Source of the DNA: Myxococcales bacterium
GTDB taxonomy: Bacteria; Myxococcota_A; Polyangia; Polyangiales; Ga0077539
Direction: 5' to 3'
Length of the DNA stretch: 64,000 nucleotides
Assembly: GCA_016792845.1 (NCBI GenBank)
Contig: JAEUKH010000028.1
Span: forward strand, 1-64,000
Positions 30,036-38,196 of the stretch are shown piece after piece. Positions within the stretch are counted from its first letter, which is position 1. Each line of letters begins with the position of its first letter. The position numbers were made by a program, and so were the translations under genes. The notes below the pieces were generated by a model. The model was not told the DNA's origin. It worked only from the letters and a program-made list of their open reading frames with translations, and did not search any database.

Positions 30036-30719
30036 ATGTCGAAGACGATCTTGGTGTGTGGGCACGGGCCCGGCATTTCAGACGCCGTGGCGCGCAGGTT
30101 TGGTGCGGCAGGGTATGCCGTGGCCATCGTCGGGCGAAACGCCGAGAGGCTCGAAAAGGCGGCCCTCGCGATGCGCGAGGCGGGGTTGAACGCCCGGGCC
30201 TTCGCGTGCGACCTCGGTGACGCCGCGGCGGTCACCCGGCTCGTCGCGGCGGTCGCCGAGAGCCTCCCGCCCATCGCCATCCTTCACTGGAACGCCTACG
30301 CCATGGGCGCCCCCGACCTCACCGTCGCGCCCGGCGCGCTCCGCGGCCTCTTCGACGTAGGCGTCCACGGCCTCCTCGCGGCCCTCGAAGCGGCCCTGCC
30401 GAGCCTCGAAGCGACCCGCGGCGCGGTGCTCGTCACCGGCGGCGGCCTCGGCGCCGACGACCCCAAGGTGAACGCCATGGCCGTCGGCTGGGGCGCCATG
30501 GGCCTCGCCGTGGTGAAGGCCACCCAACACAAGCTCGTCGGCCTTCTCTCGGCGAAGCTCAGCGACCGCGGCGTCTACGTCGGCGAGGTGATCGTCACGG
30601 GCCTCGTGAAGGGCACCGCGTGGGACAACGGCAGCGCCACCCTCGCGCCGGAGACCGTCGCCGAGCGCTTCTGGGCCCTCACCGAGGCCCGCAGCGAGAC
30701 CACCGTCTACCAGGGCTGA
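30036..30719 (+). CDS. SDR-fold protein lacking the catalytic tyrosine
   Basis: 227 residues, ATG at 30036. The Rossmann start is modified (VCGHGPGISDAVARRF instead of TGxxxGIG), followed by VGRNAERLEKAA and ACDLGD as in SDRs. In the active site the Lys of YxxxK is present (VVKATQHKLVGLLSAKL), but the residue four positions before it is Leu, and the usual Ser of the strand before it is also not evident. It may therefore bind a nucleotide without oxidoreductase chemistry, or use altered catalysis. It ends next to a convergent TetR gene. Confidence 0.75.
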   Translation: MSKTILVCGHGPGISDAVARRFGAAGYAVAIVGRNAERLEKAALAMREAGLNARAFACDLGDAAAVTRLVAAVAESLPPIAILHWNAYAMGAPDLTVAPGALRGLFDVGVHGLLAALEAALPSLEATRGAVLVTGGGLGADDPKVNAMAVGWGAMGLAVVKATQHKLVGLLSAKLSDRGVYVGEVIVTGLVKGTAWDNGSATLAPETVAERFWALTEARSETTVYQG

Positions 30720-30722
30720 GCC

Positions 30723-31298
30723 TCACAGCCCGAACACCACCCGCAGCGCCCGTCGCATCCGCTCGCGATAGCCCGCGAGGCTCACCCGCTGATGCTTCAG
30801 CCCGCACGACACCGCGTCGAGGTGCTCGGCCAAGGCCCGCGCGCCGAGCTCGGGGTCTCGGGCCCGCGCGACGAGCCCCTCGCGCGCGATCAAGGCCGCA
30901 AGGTCTGTCAAAAACCGCGCCTCTAGCTGCGCCGTGAGCGGGCCCACGAGCGCCTCGGCGGTGGCCATGAGCTCGGCCATCTCGGCCTGGTTCGCGCGCC
31001 CGATGGCGGGCCCGTGCAGCGCCTCGAAGCCCCCGAGGATGCGCCCCGCCGCGTCGCGACGGGGGTGCGCGAAGGCCGCCCGGTAGGCCGCGTCGAGGCT
31101 GTCGACGAGGGCCGTCACGGCGGCCGAGAAGAGCGCCTCTTTCGAGCTGAAATGGAGGTACAGCCCCTGCCGAGAGAGCCCCGCGGCGCGGGCCAGATCC
31201 TCCATCGAGGTCTTCTTGAAGCCGAAGCGCAGAAAGACCTCGGTCGCGGCGCTCACGATCTGCGCGCGTCGCGGGTCGACGCCCTCGTCGGGGCCCAC
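30723..31298 (-). CDS. TetR-family transcriptional regulator
   Basis: 191 residues from a GTG at 31298, two bases after the stop of the SDR on the same strand. The HTH segment is RAQIVSAATEVFLRFGFKKTSMEDLARAAGLSRQGLYLHFSSKEALF (about residues 10-57), the usual TetR N terminus. The C-terminal ligand domain is unique. As the second gene of an SDR-TetR operon it probably represses that operon. Confidence 0.87.
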   Translation of the reverse strand: MGPDEGVDPRRAQIVSAATEVFLRFGFKKTSMEDLARAAGLSRQGLYLHFSSKEALFSAAVTALVDSLDAAYRAAFAHPRRDAAGRILGGFEALHGPAIGRANQAEMAELMATAEALVGPLTAQLEARFLTDLAALIAREGLVARARDPELGARALAEHLDAVSCGLKHQRVSLAGYRERMRRALRVVFGL

Positions 31299-31300
31299 CC

Positions 31301-32224
31301 TCAGGCCGCCTCGGGCGAGGCCGCGGTGAACGAAAAGCGCTGCCCCGTGAGGCGTTCGCTCTCGTCAAAGAGCCGCGCCGCCGCCGCCTCGTCGCGCCCC
31401 CCCGCGGGCACCGCCACCCGCACCGGCGCGCCCCGCAGCTCGGCGAAGCCCGCGGGCCCGTAGTAGGCCCCGCCGGTCGCCTCGGGGTCGAGCGCTGCCC
31501 GCAGCGTCGGCATCGCGCCCTCGCGCGGAGACATCGCGAGGTAAGGGCCGAAGAAGCGCGAAAACGTGTCGTTGCGCTGGAGCTCGGTGTTCGTCCACCC
31601 CGGGTGGGCGGCGGTGACCGTGAGGCCCGCGCCGGCGGCCCCGAGGCGGCGGCTCAGCTCGAGCGCGAACATCATGTTGGCGAGCTTGCTCTGCCCGTAG
31701 GCGGCCCAGGCGTTGTAGCGCCGGCGCTGCCACCCGAGGTCGTCAAAGGCGATGCGCCCGAGGCGCTGCGCGATGCTCGCCACCACCACCACCCGCGCGC
31801 CCGCAGTGCCCAGGAGCAGCGGCATCAGCCGCGCCGTCAGCGCGAAGTGACCGAGGTGGTTGGTGCCAAACTGGAGCTCGAAGCCCTGCGCCGTGCGCCC
31901 GAGCGGAGGCACCATCACCCCCGCGTTGTTGATCAGCAGGTCGAGCCGCGCGCGCCCCGCGATGAGTCGATCGGCCAGCGCCGCGACGCTGTCGAGGTCG
32001 CCCAGATCGAGGGCCTCGACGCTCACCCCCGCGCCCGGCGCCGCCGCCCTGATGCGCGCCGCCGCGGCCTCGGCCTTCGCGACGTTGCGGCACGCCAAGA
32101 TCACCTCGCAGCCCTTCTCGGCAAGCAGGAGCGCCGTCTCGTACCCGAGGCCCGTGTTGGCCCCCGTCACCAGCGCCACACGACCCGAGAGCGAACCCAC
32201 CGACGACCAAGACCACGTTGACAT
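31301..32224 (-). CDS. Short-chain dehydrogenase, retinol-dehydrogenase-like
   Basis: 307 residues from the ATG at 32224. Cofactor motif TGANTGLGYETA near residue 22, NNAGVM near 100, catalytic YGQSK near 180, then HPGWTNTEL. This order and the long LACRN strand are typical of the RDH/WW-domain oxidoreductase-like SDR group found in many bacteria. It should reduce or oxidise an unidentified lipid-like alcohol. A TetR gene follows it directly, and a sigma70-type promoter precedes it. Confidence 0.86.
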   Translation of the reverse strand: MSTWSWSSVGSLSGRVALVTGANTGLGYETALLLAEKGCEVILACRNVAKAEAAAARIRAAAPGAGVSVEALDLGDLDSVAALADRLIAGRARLDLLINNAGVMVPPLGRTAQGFELQFGTNHLGHFALTARLMPLLLGTAGARVVVVASIAQRLGRIAFDDLGWQRRRYNAWAAYGQSKLANMMFALELSRRLGAAGAGLTVTAAHPGWTNTELQRNDTFSRFFGPYLAMSPREGAMPTLRAALDPEATGGAYYGPAGFAELRGAPVRVAVPAGGRDEAAAARLFDESERLTGQRFSFTAASPEAA

Positions 32225-32250
32225 CGAACACCTCGCTTGTTGCGCGGGGC

Positions 32251-32290
32251 GATTTACAACACGGTCAGAGAGTGTCAAGTGGTGTCAAGT
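32251..32290 (-). promoter_or_regulatory. Promoter with tandem repeats upstream of the SDR-TetR operon
   Basis: On the reverse strand TTGACA (32273-32278) and TAAATC (32251-32256) are separated by 16 bp. The 10-mers AGTGTCAAGT (32271-32280) and GGTGTCAAGT (32281-32290) repeat head to tail around the -35 box, giving two possible half-sites for the TetR protein. The promoter overlaps the 3' end of the methyltransferase gene. Confidence 0.6.
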
Positions 32291-33106
32291 CTGTAAAGCG
32301 CTCGGAGGCGTCGCCTCGTCGGGGCGTCGGGGTCGGCCGATGAGCCAGGTGGCGTGAAGGGGCGCGGCGCCGAGGCGGGTCTTGCCGAGCTCCCAGACCC
32401 AGTCGGGGTCGTCGAGGTCGGCGGTGAGGGCCCTGAGCGCGTCGAGGTCGTAGATGCGCAGCCACGAGACCAGCCCGTCCCACAAAATGAAAAGCTGCAT
32501 CACCGGGACGAGCAGCGTCAGCGGCACCCACGCCCACCGAAAGGGGCGCCAGAAGGGCATCGAGAGCGTGGCCGTGACGGGGCTCGCGAGGAGCCCCACG
32601 AGCATCGGGAGCTCGCGGCTCACCACCTCGAAGACGCCGATGGGCCGTCGGGCGCGCATGGCGTCGGCGAGGATGGCCCGCGCGTCGTCGGGCCGAAAGT
32701 GATGAAAGGCGTTGAAGAGCGTGCGAAACCCGTCGAGGTCGTCGGGCACCGCGCGGGCGTCGACGGGGCGCGAGAGGCCCTTCACGCGCCCGGCCGTCGA
32801 GGCCTCAAGGGCCGCCCAGGCGGCGGGGTTGGGGTAACGGTCGGTGAGGGTCACGGCGAGCGACGGGTGCTCGGCCGAGAGCGCCTCGGAGAGCACTCCC
32901 GCGGGGCCTCCGGCGCCCGAGCAGAGGTCGAGCACGGCGGTCGACCCGGTGGCCGTGAGGGCCCGAGAGAGCACCGGCGCGAGGCAGCGCGCGTGCCCAG
33001 AGTGTCGCTCGGCGAAGGCCAGAAAGGCCGTGCCGCCGTCACGGAGCACCGACGGGAACCACGCAAAATCCTCCCACTCGAAGAGATGCACGCGACCGAG
33101 GCTCAT
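32285..33106 (-). CDS. Class I SAM-dependent methyltransferase-like membrane-associated protein
   Basis: 273 residues. Motif I is VLDLCSGAGGPAGVL (about residues 58-72), followed by VTLTDRYPN with the acidic ribose-binding residue and NAFHHFRPDDAR near 132. After the fold comes a hydrophobic segment (PLTLLVPVMQLFILWDGLVSW, about 195-215), suggesting membrane association. Substrate unknown. It precedes the SDR-TetR operon on the same strand, with the promoter of that operon inside its 3' end. Confidence 0.75.
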   Translation of the reverse strand: MSLGRVHLFEWEDFAWFPSVLRDGGTAFLAFAERHSGHARCLAPVLSRALTATGSTAVLDLCSGAGGPAGVLSEALSAEHPSLAVTLTDRYPNPAAWAALEASTAGRVKGLSRPVDARAVPDDLDGFRTLFNAFHHFRPDDARAILADAMRARRPIGVFEVVSRELPMLVGLLASPVTATLSMPFWRPFRWAWVPLTLLVPVMQLFILWDGLVSWLRIYDLDALRALTADLDDPDWVWELGKTRLGAAPLHATWLIGRPRRPDEATPPSALQT

Positions 33107-33274
33107 GCCCCTCGCTCTGCGCCCCGAGGCGCCGCCCCGTCAAGCCGCCCGAGGGCGCGATGCGGGCCCCTCGCGCGGGAGTTCAGGGCGCCTTCGACAC
33201 GAATTGCGCGCACTGGCGCGTGTTGGCCTACACCCCTCGCGACCGCCAGAGAGTGCGGCAGAAGGAGCCCCGCG

Positions 33275-33703
33275 ATGAAGGTGATGGTGATGGTGAAGGC
33301 CACGGCGAACTCCGAGGCGGGCAAGATGCCCGATGCGTCGCTCTTGCAAGCGATGGGGGCCTACAACGAGGCGCTGATGGCGGCGGGCGTGCTCTGCGGC
33401 GGCGAGGGCTTGCACCCGAGCGCGCGGGGCCTTCGGGTTCGCTTCGACGGCGACGCGAAGACGGTGACCGAGGGCCCCTTCGTCGAGCCGGGCGTCGTGG
33501 CGGGCTTCTGGTTGTGGCAGGTGGCGTCGCTCGACGAGGCCCTCGCGTGGGCGAAGCGGTGTCCGAGCCCGATGCCGGGCGAGGCGGCCGAGCTTGAGCT
33601 GCGCCCGGTGTTTGAGGCCGACGATTTCGGAGAGGCCATGACCCCCGAGCTCCGCGCCCGCGAAGACGCCCTCCGCGCGCAGCTGGCCTCCGAGACCCCG
33701 TGA
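33275..33703 (+). CDS. YCII/DGPF-domain protein
   Basis: 142 residues, ATG at 33275 with AAGGAG about 8 bp upstream. It begins MKVMVMVKATANSEAG and has EGPFVE...GFWLWQV as in the YCII-related DGPF family, a ferredoxin-like fold. These proteins often sit beside ECF sigma factors or VOC proteins; here a VOC gene overlaps its stop. No enzymatic role is established for the group. Confidence 0.85.
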   Translation: MKVMVMVKATANSEAGKMPDASLLQAMGAYNEALMAAGVLCGGEGLHPSARGLRVRFDGDAKTVTEGPFVEPGVVAGFWLWQVASLDEALAWAKRCPSPMPGEAAELELRPVFEADDFGEAMTPELRAREDALRAQLASETP

Positions 33704-34431
33704 GCATGGGCCTGACCGAGACGCCCTTCGGGTGGGTCGAGCTCCGCAGCCGCGACGTCGGGGCCTCGCGCGCGTTCTACCGCGACGCGCTGGGGTTCAC
33801 GGGCGAGGCGCAGACCGAAGGGTTCGCCCTCTCGCGCGACGGACGGCGCTTCGGCGCGCTCGGCGCGCTCTCAGACCGGCAGCGCGGGCTCGGCGTCCCG
33901 TCACATTGGCTCGGCCACCTGACCCTGGGCGACCGGGCAGCGGCCGCGGTGCAGGCGCTCGTGGCCCGCGGCGGCGTCACCCTCGGCCCGTCTCGCGCCG
34001 ACCTCGACGGCTTCGCGGTGGTCACCCTCCGCGACCCCGGCGGCGCCGTCTACGCGGTCTCCGAGCGCCCTCCGTCGGAGGCGGCGACGGGCTGCCGTAG
34101 CACCCTCCACACGCCCGACCTCGCGACGGCCCTCGCGCACTACGCGGCGCTCGCCTGGAGGGCCGAGGAGCGCCTCGCGAGCCCCTTCGGGCCCTACGCC
34201 CTCGTCATCACCCCCGAAGGCGCCCGCGTGGGCGTTCTGGGCAACGCAGGGCAGGGCGGCGTACACCCCCACTGGCTGGTTTCGTTCAGCGTCGACGACC
34301 TCGACCGCGCGGTGGCGCGCGCGAGGGATGCGGGGGCGCGGGTCGTTCACCGCGCCGAGGGCCGAGACGGTCGCGCGGTGGTGGTGGCCGACGACCCCCA
34401 AGGCGCGGCGTTCAGCCTGTGCAGCGCGTGA
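33700..34431 (+). CDS. Two-domain VOC (glyoxalase/bleomycin-resistance) protein
   Basis: 243 residues from the GTG at 33700 overlapping the YCII stop (GTGA); an ATG at 33706 is the alternative. Two VOC modules are visible: GWVELRSRDVGASRAFYRDALGF with HLTLG and DPGGAVYAV, and a second with LATALAHYAAL, HWLVSFSV and DDPQGAAFSL. Two modules in one chain give a complete active-site cleft. Operon with the YCII protein. Substrate unknown. The high-GC coding sequence ends at the border of the AT-richer region. Confidence 0.85.
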   Translation: MSMGLTETPFGWVELRSRDVGASRAFYRDALGFTGEAQTEGFALSRDGRRFGALGALSDRQRGLGVPSHWLGHLTLGDRAAAAVQALVARGGVTLGPSRADLDGFAVVTLRDPGGAVYAVSERPPSEAATGCRSTLHTPDLATALAHYAALAWRAEERLASPFGPYALVITPEGARVGVLGNAGQGGVHPHWLVSFSVDDLDRAVARARDAGARVVHRAEGRDGRAVVVADDPQGAAFSLCSA

Positions 34432-34879
34432 GCGGAGCGTGAGGGCGCGGGGCGGAGGTTCAGCTTATGCGGTGCATGGCTGGCGGAAAAGGATGAAGTT
34501 GGGTATGCCGTGGAGACGGTGGTGCTGTGGCCGGGGCGCGGTGTGTGGGTGAACTTGCTGGCAATGAGGGGAAGGTGGGCGGCCGTGGCGGTTGTGATGA
34601 GAAATTGTGCGTCAACCGATTGGCGGGCAGCCTAGCCCAGAATTTCAGGCTTCGACAGAGCAACTCCAGGCTCGGACTACGTGCCGCCCCCGACAGGCCG
34701 TTTGAGATTTGTCAGCTCGCCAAGTCCCATCGATGCCATTGAGCCAAAGATCGTTGAACCAGAGACAATAGCCTCGCTTTGAAAGGAGCGGAACCCATCG
34801 CCTTGCGATAAATCCGAAGACGATTGAGTCGCACCCGCAGTTTCCAGCGAATTTCTCTCCCACAAACAAGGAAGCACCA
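34432..34879. other. Transition from high-GC backbone to AT-richer insertion
   Basis: About 450 bp without a gene. Base composition falls clearly after about 34590. One copy of a 13-bp sequence repeated past the Rpn gene lies at 34688-34700. The promoter of the DUF4062 gene should be in the final 150 bp; GGAAG at about 34869-34873 is its likely ribosome site. No transposase or integrase is present. Confidence 0.5.
34688..34700 (+). repeat. Left copy of a 13-bp direct repeat flanking the DUF4062-Rpn insertion
   Basis: CCCCGACAGGCCG occurs here and again at 36943-36955, at the two ends of the segment holding the AT-richer DUF4062 gene and the Rpn nuclease gene. It may be a target-site or attachment duplication. 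It is short, so chance cannot be excluded. Confidence 0.4.
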
Positions 34880-35824
34880 ATGACCGCAATCGACGTATTT
34901 CTTAGTTCGACGTGTTACGATCTGGTTGATATTCGCGCTGAGTTGAAAGATTACCTGACGATGCATTCGTTTTTGGTTCGCATGTCAGAAAGCTACGACT
35001 CAAGCTTTGAGGTCAACGCGAGGGTCGATTCAATTGAGTCATGCTTGGATAATGTAGGCAAGTCGAACGTGGTGGTTTGCATTCTCGATCGCCGGTACGG
35101 CCCCAAACTCCCTGAAAACCATCGATTTAGTGGCATCTCCGCGACCCATGCGGAAATTAAGCACGCTTGGGCTTGTAAGAAGCCTGTCTTGACTTTCATT
35201 CGTGACGTCACTATGGACGAGGTTGGGAGCCTCAATAGGAATGCCGATTTCGATACAAGGTGGATTGGTAAGCAAGGTAAGGCTGAACTCGCGTCGCTTG
35301 TCAACGAAGTGACGAGTCTGCGCGCTGCTGTGGATCAGAAGTCGGCGAGAAGTAATTGGTATGACACTTTTGAGAATGTTGTAGATCTGAAGCCAAGACT
35401 ACTTAAGCGATTGCTTGATTGCTTTCCGGATCATGTCGGAACCTACGCCCGGCGAGGGGATCGCATGGTGAGGTTGTATTGGGAGGTCGAATATGGATGG
35501 AAAGAGGGGATAATCCAAGTGAGAGTGTCGAATGCAGGGTTCGGCCCTGCAATCGAAGTCTCTATCTGCAGCTCCTCCGACGGTAAAGAGACGGTTGTTC
35601 GGCGCCAAGGGGGACTTGCTTCGGGGGGGCAAATAGCTGCTGTCAAGGTTTCAATCCCGTCGAACAGAAATGGCGCATCCTTGCTCGTGTACTACAGCAA
35701 CCTTTGGGGAGACAAGTACCGTGTCCGGTTGGCGTTGATAGCTGCTAATGGAACGCGCGGCTACAACGTTTCAAGCTCCGAGGTATTTGAGATTTGTATA
35801 AATGAACAGTGGATGCCTGTTTGA
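34880..35824 (+). CDS. DUF4062-domain protein in an AT-richer segment
   Basis: 314 residues. The N-terminal 120 residues match DUF4062: VFLSSTCYDLVDIRAELKDYL, VVVCILDRRYGPKLP and ATHAEIKHAWACKKPVLTFI. This is a Rossmann/TIR-like fold often found on its own or with STAND NTPases in defence-type gene neighbourhoods. The C-terminal third is beta-rich (VEYGWKEGIIQVRVSNAGFGPAIEV), like an immunoglobulin-type sandwich. GC content is roughly 45-50 percent by eye against about 70 for neighbours, with many codons ending in A or T, a mark of transfer. Next to a PD-(D/E)XK gene. A defence role is inferred only. Confidence 0.78.
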   Translation: MTAIDVFLSSTCYDLVDIRAELKDYLTMHSFLVRMSESYDSSFEVNARVDSIESCLDNVGKSNVVVCILDRRYGPKLPENHRFSGISATHAEIKHAWACKKPVLTFIRDVTMDEVGSLNRNADFDTRWIGKQGKAELASLVNEVTSLRAAVDQKSARSNWYDTFENVVDLKPRLLKRLLDCFPDHVGTYARRGDRMVRLYWEVEYGWKEGIIQVRVSNAGFGPAIEVSICSSSDGKETVVRRQGGLASGGQIAAVKVSIPSNRNGASLLVYYSNLWGDKYRVRLALIAANGTRGYNVSSSEVFEICINEQWMPV

Positions 35825-35840
35825 GTCAGGACGGTGTCTG

Positions 35841-35892
35841 GGCTGCGTCCGCAAATGCATCCGCAGATGCCAGCACACTTGTGGACGCAGCC
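35841..35892. other. Nested hairpin after the DUF4062 gene
   Basis: GGCTGCGTCC (35841-35850) pairs perfectly with GGACGCAGCC (35883-35892). Inside, GCATC (35857-35861) pairs with GATGC (35866-35870) over a CGCA loop. It begins 17 bp past the DUF4062 stop. It may be a terminator (no T tract), a small structured RNA or a recombination site. Confidence 0.45.
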
Positions 35893-36021
35893 TGATGCCG
35901 ACCGTCGCGTCTGCGCTCGGGGCAGCGCGTCGGCCAGCCCTTCGCTGGCATCGAAGTCTCCGCGCTTGACCAGCTTGCGGCACGGGCTTGAGGCATTGCT
36001 GATTCCGAGGTAGAAGCGAGC

Positions 36022-36939
36022 ATGCGCGCCGTCTTCGCAGACCCGAAGACTGACTTCGTCTTCAAGCGCATCTTCGGGGCCGAGGCGCGCAAGTCGCTGC
36101 TGATCGCGCTCCTGAACAACCTCCTTGAGTTCGAGGGCGACCGTTGCATCGTCGACGTTCAGCACCTCACCGGAGAGCAGCACGTCGACGTCGCGGAGCT
36201 CAAGCTCTCGATCGTCGATGTGAAATGCACCGACGCGACGGGGCGGCGCTTCGTGGTTGAAATGCAGGTGCTCAAGGTCGAGGGCTTCGAGAAGCGGGTC
36301 GTCTACAACGCCAGCAAGGCGTACGTGATGCAACTTCGGAACGCCGAAGAGTACCCGACCCTGTGCGACGTCTTCGGCGTCACGATCTGCAACTTCAACC
36401 TGTGGAGCGAGAGAGACCCGCAGGGGCGCTTCAAGGTGCCGATGCTCAGTCGTTGGCGCATGCGCGAAGAGCACAGCGGCGAGAGAGGGCTCCCGCAGGT
36501 GCAGTATGCCTTCCTCGAACTGACCAAGTACGAGGCGGGCGACTCGCCGCAGACGTTGATTGATAAGTGGGCGTACTTCTTCCTTGAAGCGAAGAACCTG
36601 AACGTGGTGCCGCTGCCGTTGGCGGAGGCGCCCTTCCGCGAGGCGTTAGAGATCGCCCGAACGACGAGCTTCTCGGCTGAAGAGTGGGAGGTCTACGAGC
36701 GGGCGAAGATGGCAGAGCAAGACGCTCGCGGAGCGCTCTCGGTCGCAAGGCTCGAAGGCAAGCTCGAAGGCAAGCTCGAAGGCAAGCGTGAGGCCTTGGT
36801 ACGCCTTCTCGAACGCAAGGGCGTCGCGCTGATCGATGAAGATCGCGCGAAGATCGCGGCGTGTGCAGAGGCCGTGACCCTCGATCGCTGGTTCGACCAG
36901 GCCCTGACGGCGAAGACGAGCGCCGAAGTCTTCGCGTGA
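36022..36939 (+). CDS. Rpn-family PD-(D/E)XK nuclease (PDDEXK_2, transposase-like)
   Basis: 305 residues. The opening DPKTDFVFKRIFG is diagnostic of the Rpn/YhgA-like group, followed by LLIALLNNLLEF. The catalytic strand pair is DVKCTDATGRRFVVEMQ (about 69-85), giving the D...ExQ form of the PD-(D/E)XK site. A short tandem of LEGK tetrapeptides (about 245-256, coded by near-identical 12-bp units) links to a C-terminal helical region. Family members promote recombination-associated cleavage and often travel in accessory islands. It lies at the right end of the segment bounded by 13-bp repeats. Confidence 0.88.
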   Translation: MRAVFADPKTDFVFKRIFGAEARKSLLIALLNNLLEFEGDRCIVDVQHLTGEQHVDVAELKLSIVDVKCTDATGRRFVVEMQVLKVEGFEKRVVYNASKAYVMQLRNAEEYPTLCDVFGVTICNFNLWSERDPQGRFKVPMLSRWRMREEHSGERGLPQVQYAFLELTKYEAGDSPQTLIDKWAYFFLEAKNLNVVPLPLAEAPFREALEIARTTSFSAEEWEVYERAKMAEQDARGALSVARLEGKLEGKLEGKREALVRLLERKGVALIDEDRAKIAACAEAVTLDRWFDQALTAKTSAEVFA

Positions 36940-36942
36940 GGG

Positions 36943-36955
36943 CCCCGACAGGCCG
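36943..36955 (+). repeat. Right copy of the 13-bp direct repeat
   Basis: CCCCGACAGGCCG, identical to 34688-34700, placed 4 bp after the Rpn stop codon. The two copies are about 2.26 kb apart. No mobility gene lies between them except the Rpn nuclease. Confidence 0.4.
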
Positions 36956-37018
36956 CTGTGACCGACCGCCCGCCGCACGAAAGTCGGCCCCGCGATCGGG
37001 GTCGTGCACACTCGCGCG

Positions 37019-37495
37019 ATGAGCGTCGGCGTGACCCCCTTTCTCTGGTTTCACTACAACCTCGAAGAGGCCCTCGCCTTCTACGCGAGCGTCTTCGGCG
37101 ACCTGGGCGCAGAGCTTCGGCGCGTGAGCACCGCCCCCGACGCGCCGGTCTTCTCGGCCACTTTCACCCTCGCGGGGCAGCGCCTCGTGGGGCTCAACGG
37201 CGGCCCGATGTTCACCTTCAACGAGGCCGTCTCGCTCGTCGTCGCGTGCGACACCCAAGCCGAGCTCGACCGCCACTGGGAGCGCCTCTCAGACGGCGGA
37301 GCGCCCGGTCGCTGCGGCTGGCTCAAAGACCGCTTCGGCCTGTCGTGGCAGGTCGTCCCGCGGGCCCTCGACGCGCTCCTCTACACGGGCGACGCCGAGG
37401 CGCGCAGCCGGGTGATGAGCGCCATGCTCGGCATGCACAAGTTCGACCTCGCCGCCCTCGAAGCCGCCGCGAGGGGCGCGCCCTCGGGCCGTTGA
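37019..37495 (+). CDS. PhnB-like VOC protein (3-demethylubiquinone methyltransferase-like)
   Basis: 158 residues from the ATG at 37019. It has the PhnB-type pattern TPFLWFHYNLEEALAFYASVFG, VFSATFTLAGQRLVGLNGGPMF, and GWLKDRFGLSWQVVP, then a C-terminal helix ending MLGMHKFDLAAL. Proteins of this group are VOC-fold proteins of uncertain activity, often beside regulators. It converges on the TetR gene. Confidence 0.88.
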   Translation: MSVGVTPFLWFHYNLEEALAFYASVFGDLGAELRRVSTAPDAPVFSATFTLAGQRLVGLNGGPMFTFNEAVSLVVACDTQAELDRHWERLSDGGAPGRCGWLKDRFGLSWQVVPRALDALLYTGDAEARSRVMSAMLGMHKFDLAALEAAARGAPSGR

Positions 37496-37519
37496 TGTTC
37501 ACACTGTGAACATCGTCGC

Positions 37520-38161
37520 TCAGGCCGATGCTGCGCCGCCGCGGAGGCCGTCGAGGGCGAGGTCGATGACGCCTTCGAGGAGCCGCGTGCGCTCGGCCCG
37601 GGTGCCCTCGACGGGGCCATCTTCGCCCGAGAGGATCGCGAAGCCGTGGAGGAGGCTCCAGACCTTGATGGCGCCGCCTTCTCGGGCCGTATTGGGCAGG
37701 GCGCCGGCTTCGACCAGGGCGTCGAGGGCTGCGCTGAGGGCTTCGAGCGGCGAGGCGGGGGCCTCTTGGCCTTCGACGGGCACGAGCGCGCGCAGGCCGT
37801 ACTCGCCTTGCATCACCGAGAAGAGCACGCGGTGCTCGGCGGCGAACTCGACGTAGGCGCGGCCCGCCGAGCGAAAGCGCCCCATGGCGATCTCGGTCGC
37901 CGAGGCGCCCCGCGCACCGGCCGCCTGGGCGCGCTGGATGCGTTGCCCGAGGCGCACAAAGCCGTCGCCCGCCACCGCGGTGAGGAGCGCCGACTTGTTG
38001 GCATAGTGACGGTACGCGGCGTTCGGCGAGACCCCCACGATGCGCGCCACTTCGCGCAGGCTGAAGTCTTCGAGCCCCGACTCTTGAAGGCGTTTGAGCG
38101 CGGCTTCGACGAGGGCGTTGCGGAGGTCGCCGTGGTGGTAGCCAGTGCGTGCGCGCTTCAT
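37520..38161 (-). CDS. TetR-family regulator
   Basis: 213 residues from the ATG at 38161. HTH region YHHGDLRNALVEAALKRLQESGLEDFSLREVARIVGVSPNAAYRHYANKSALL (about residues 8-60) is the TetR_N form with the common GYHHGDLR opening, followed by a TetR_C_33-like ligand domain (EFAAEHRVLFSVMQGEYG). A short imperfect dyad lies 12 bp upstream. The upstream MarR gene is separated by a terminator, so it has its own promoter. Confidence 0.88.
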   Translation of the reverse strand: MKRARTGYHHGDLRNALVEAALKRLQESGLEDFSLREVARIVGVSPNAAYRHYANKSALLTAVAGDGFVRLGQRIQRAQAAGARGASATEIAMGRFRSAGRAYVEFAAEHRVLFSVMQGEYGLRALVPVEGQEAPASPLEALSAALDALVEAGALPNTAREGGAIKVWSLLHGFAILSGEDGPVEGTRAERTRLLEGVIDLALDGLRGGAASA

Positions 38162-38172
38162 GGGCGGCGCAA

Positions 38173-38189
38173 TGTAGACAGTATCCACA
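38173..38189 (-). promoter_or_regulatory. Putative TetR autoregulatory dyad
   Basis: TGTAGA (38173-38178) and TCCACA (38184-38189) form a one-mismatch inverted repeat with a 5-bp centre, 12 bp before the TetR start codon. TetR proteins usually bind such sites in their own promoters. Confidence 0.4.
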
Positions 38190-38196
38190 TGCAGGT

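Noticed and set aside
36750..36790. Short tandem 12-bp units as a possible CRISPR or microsatellite locus
   Set aside because: They are in frame within the Rpn gene, coding LEGK repeats, with no spacers.
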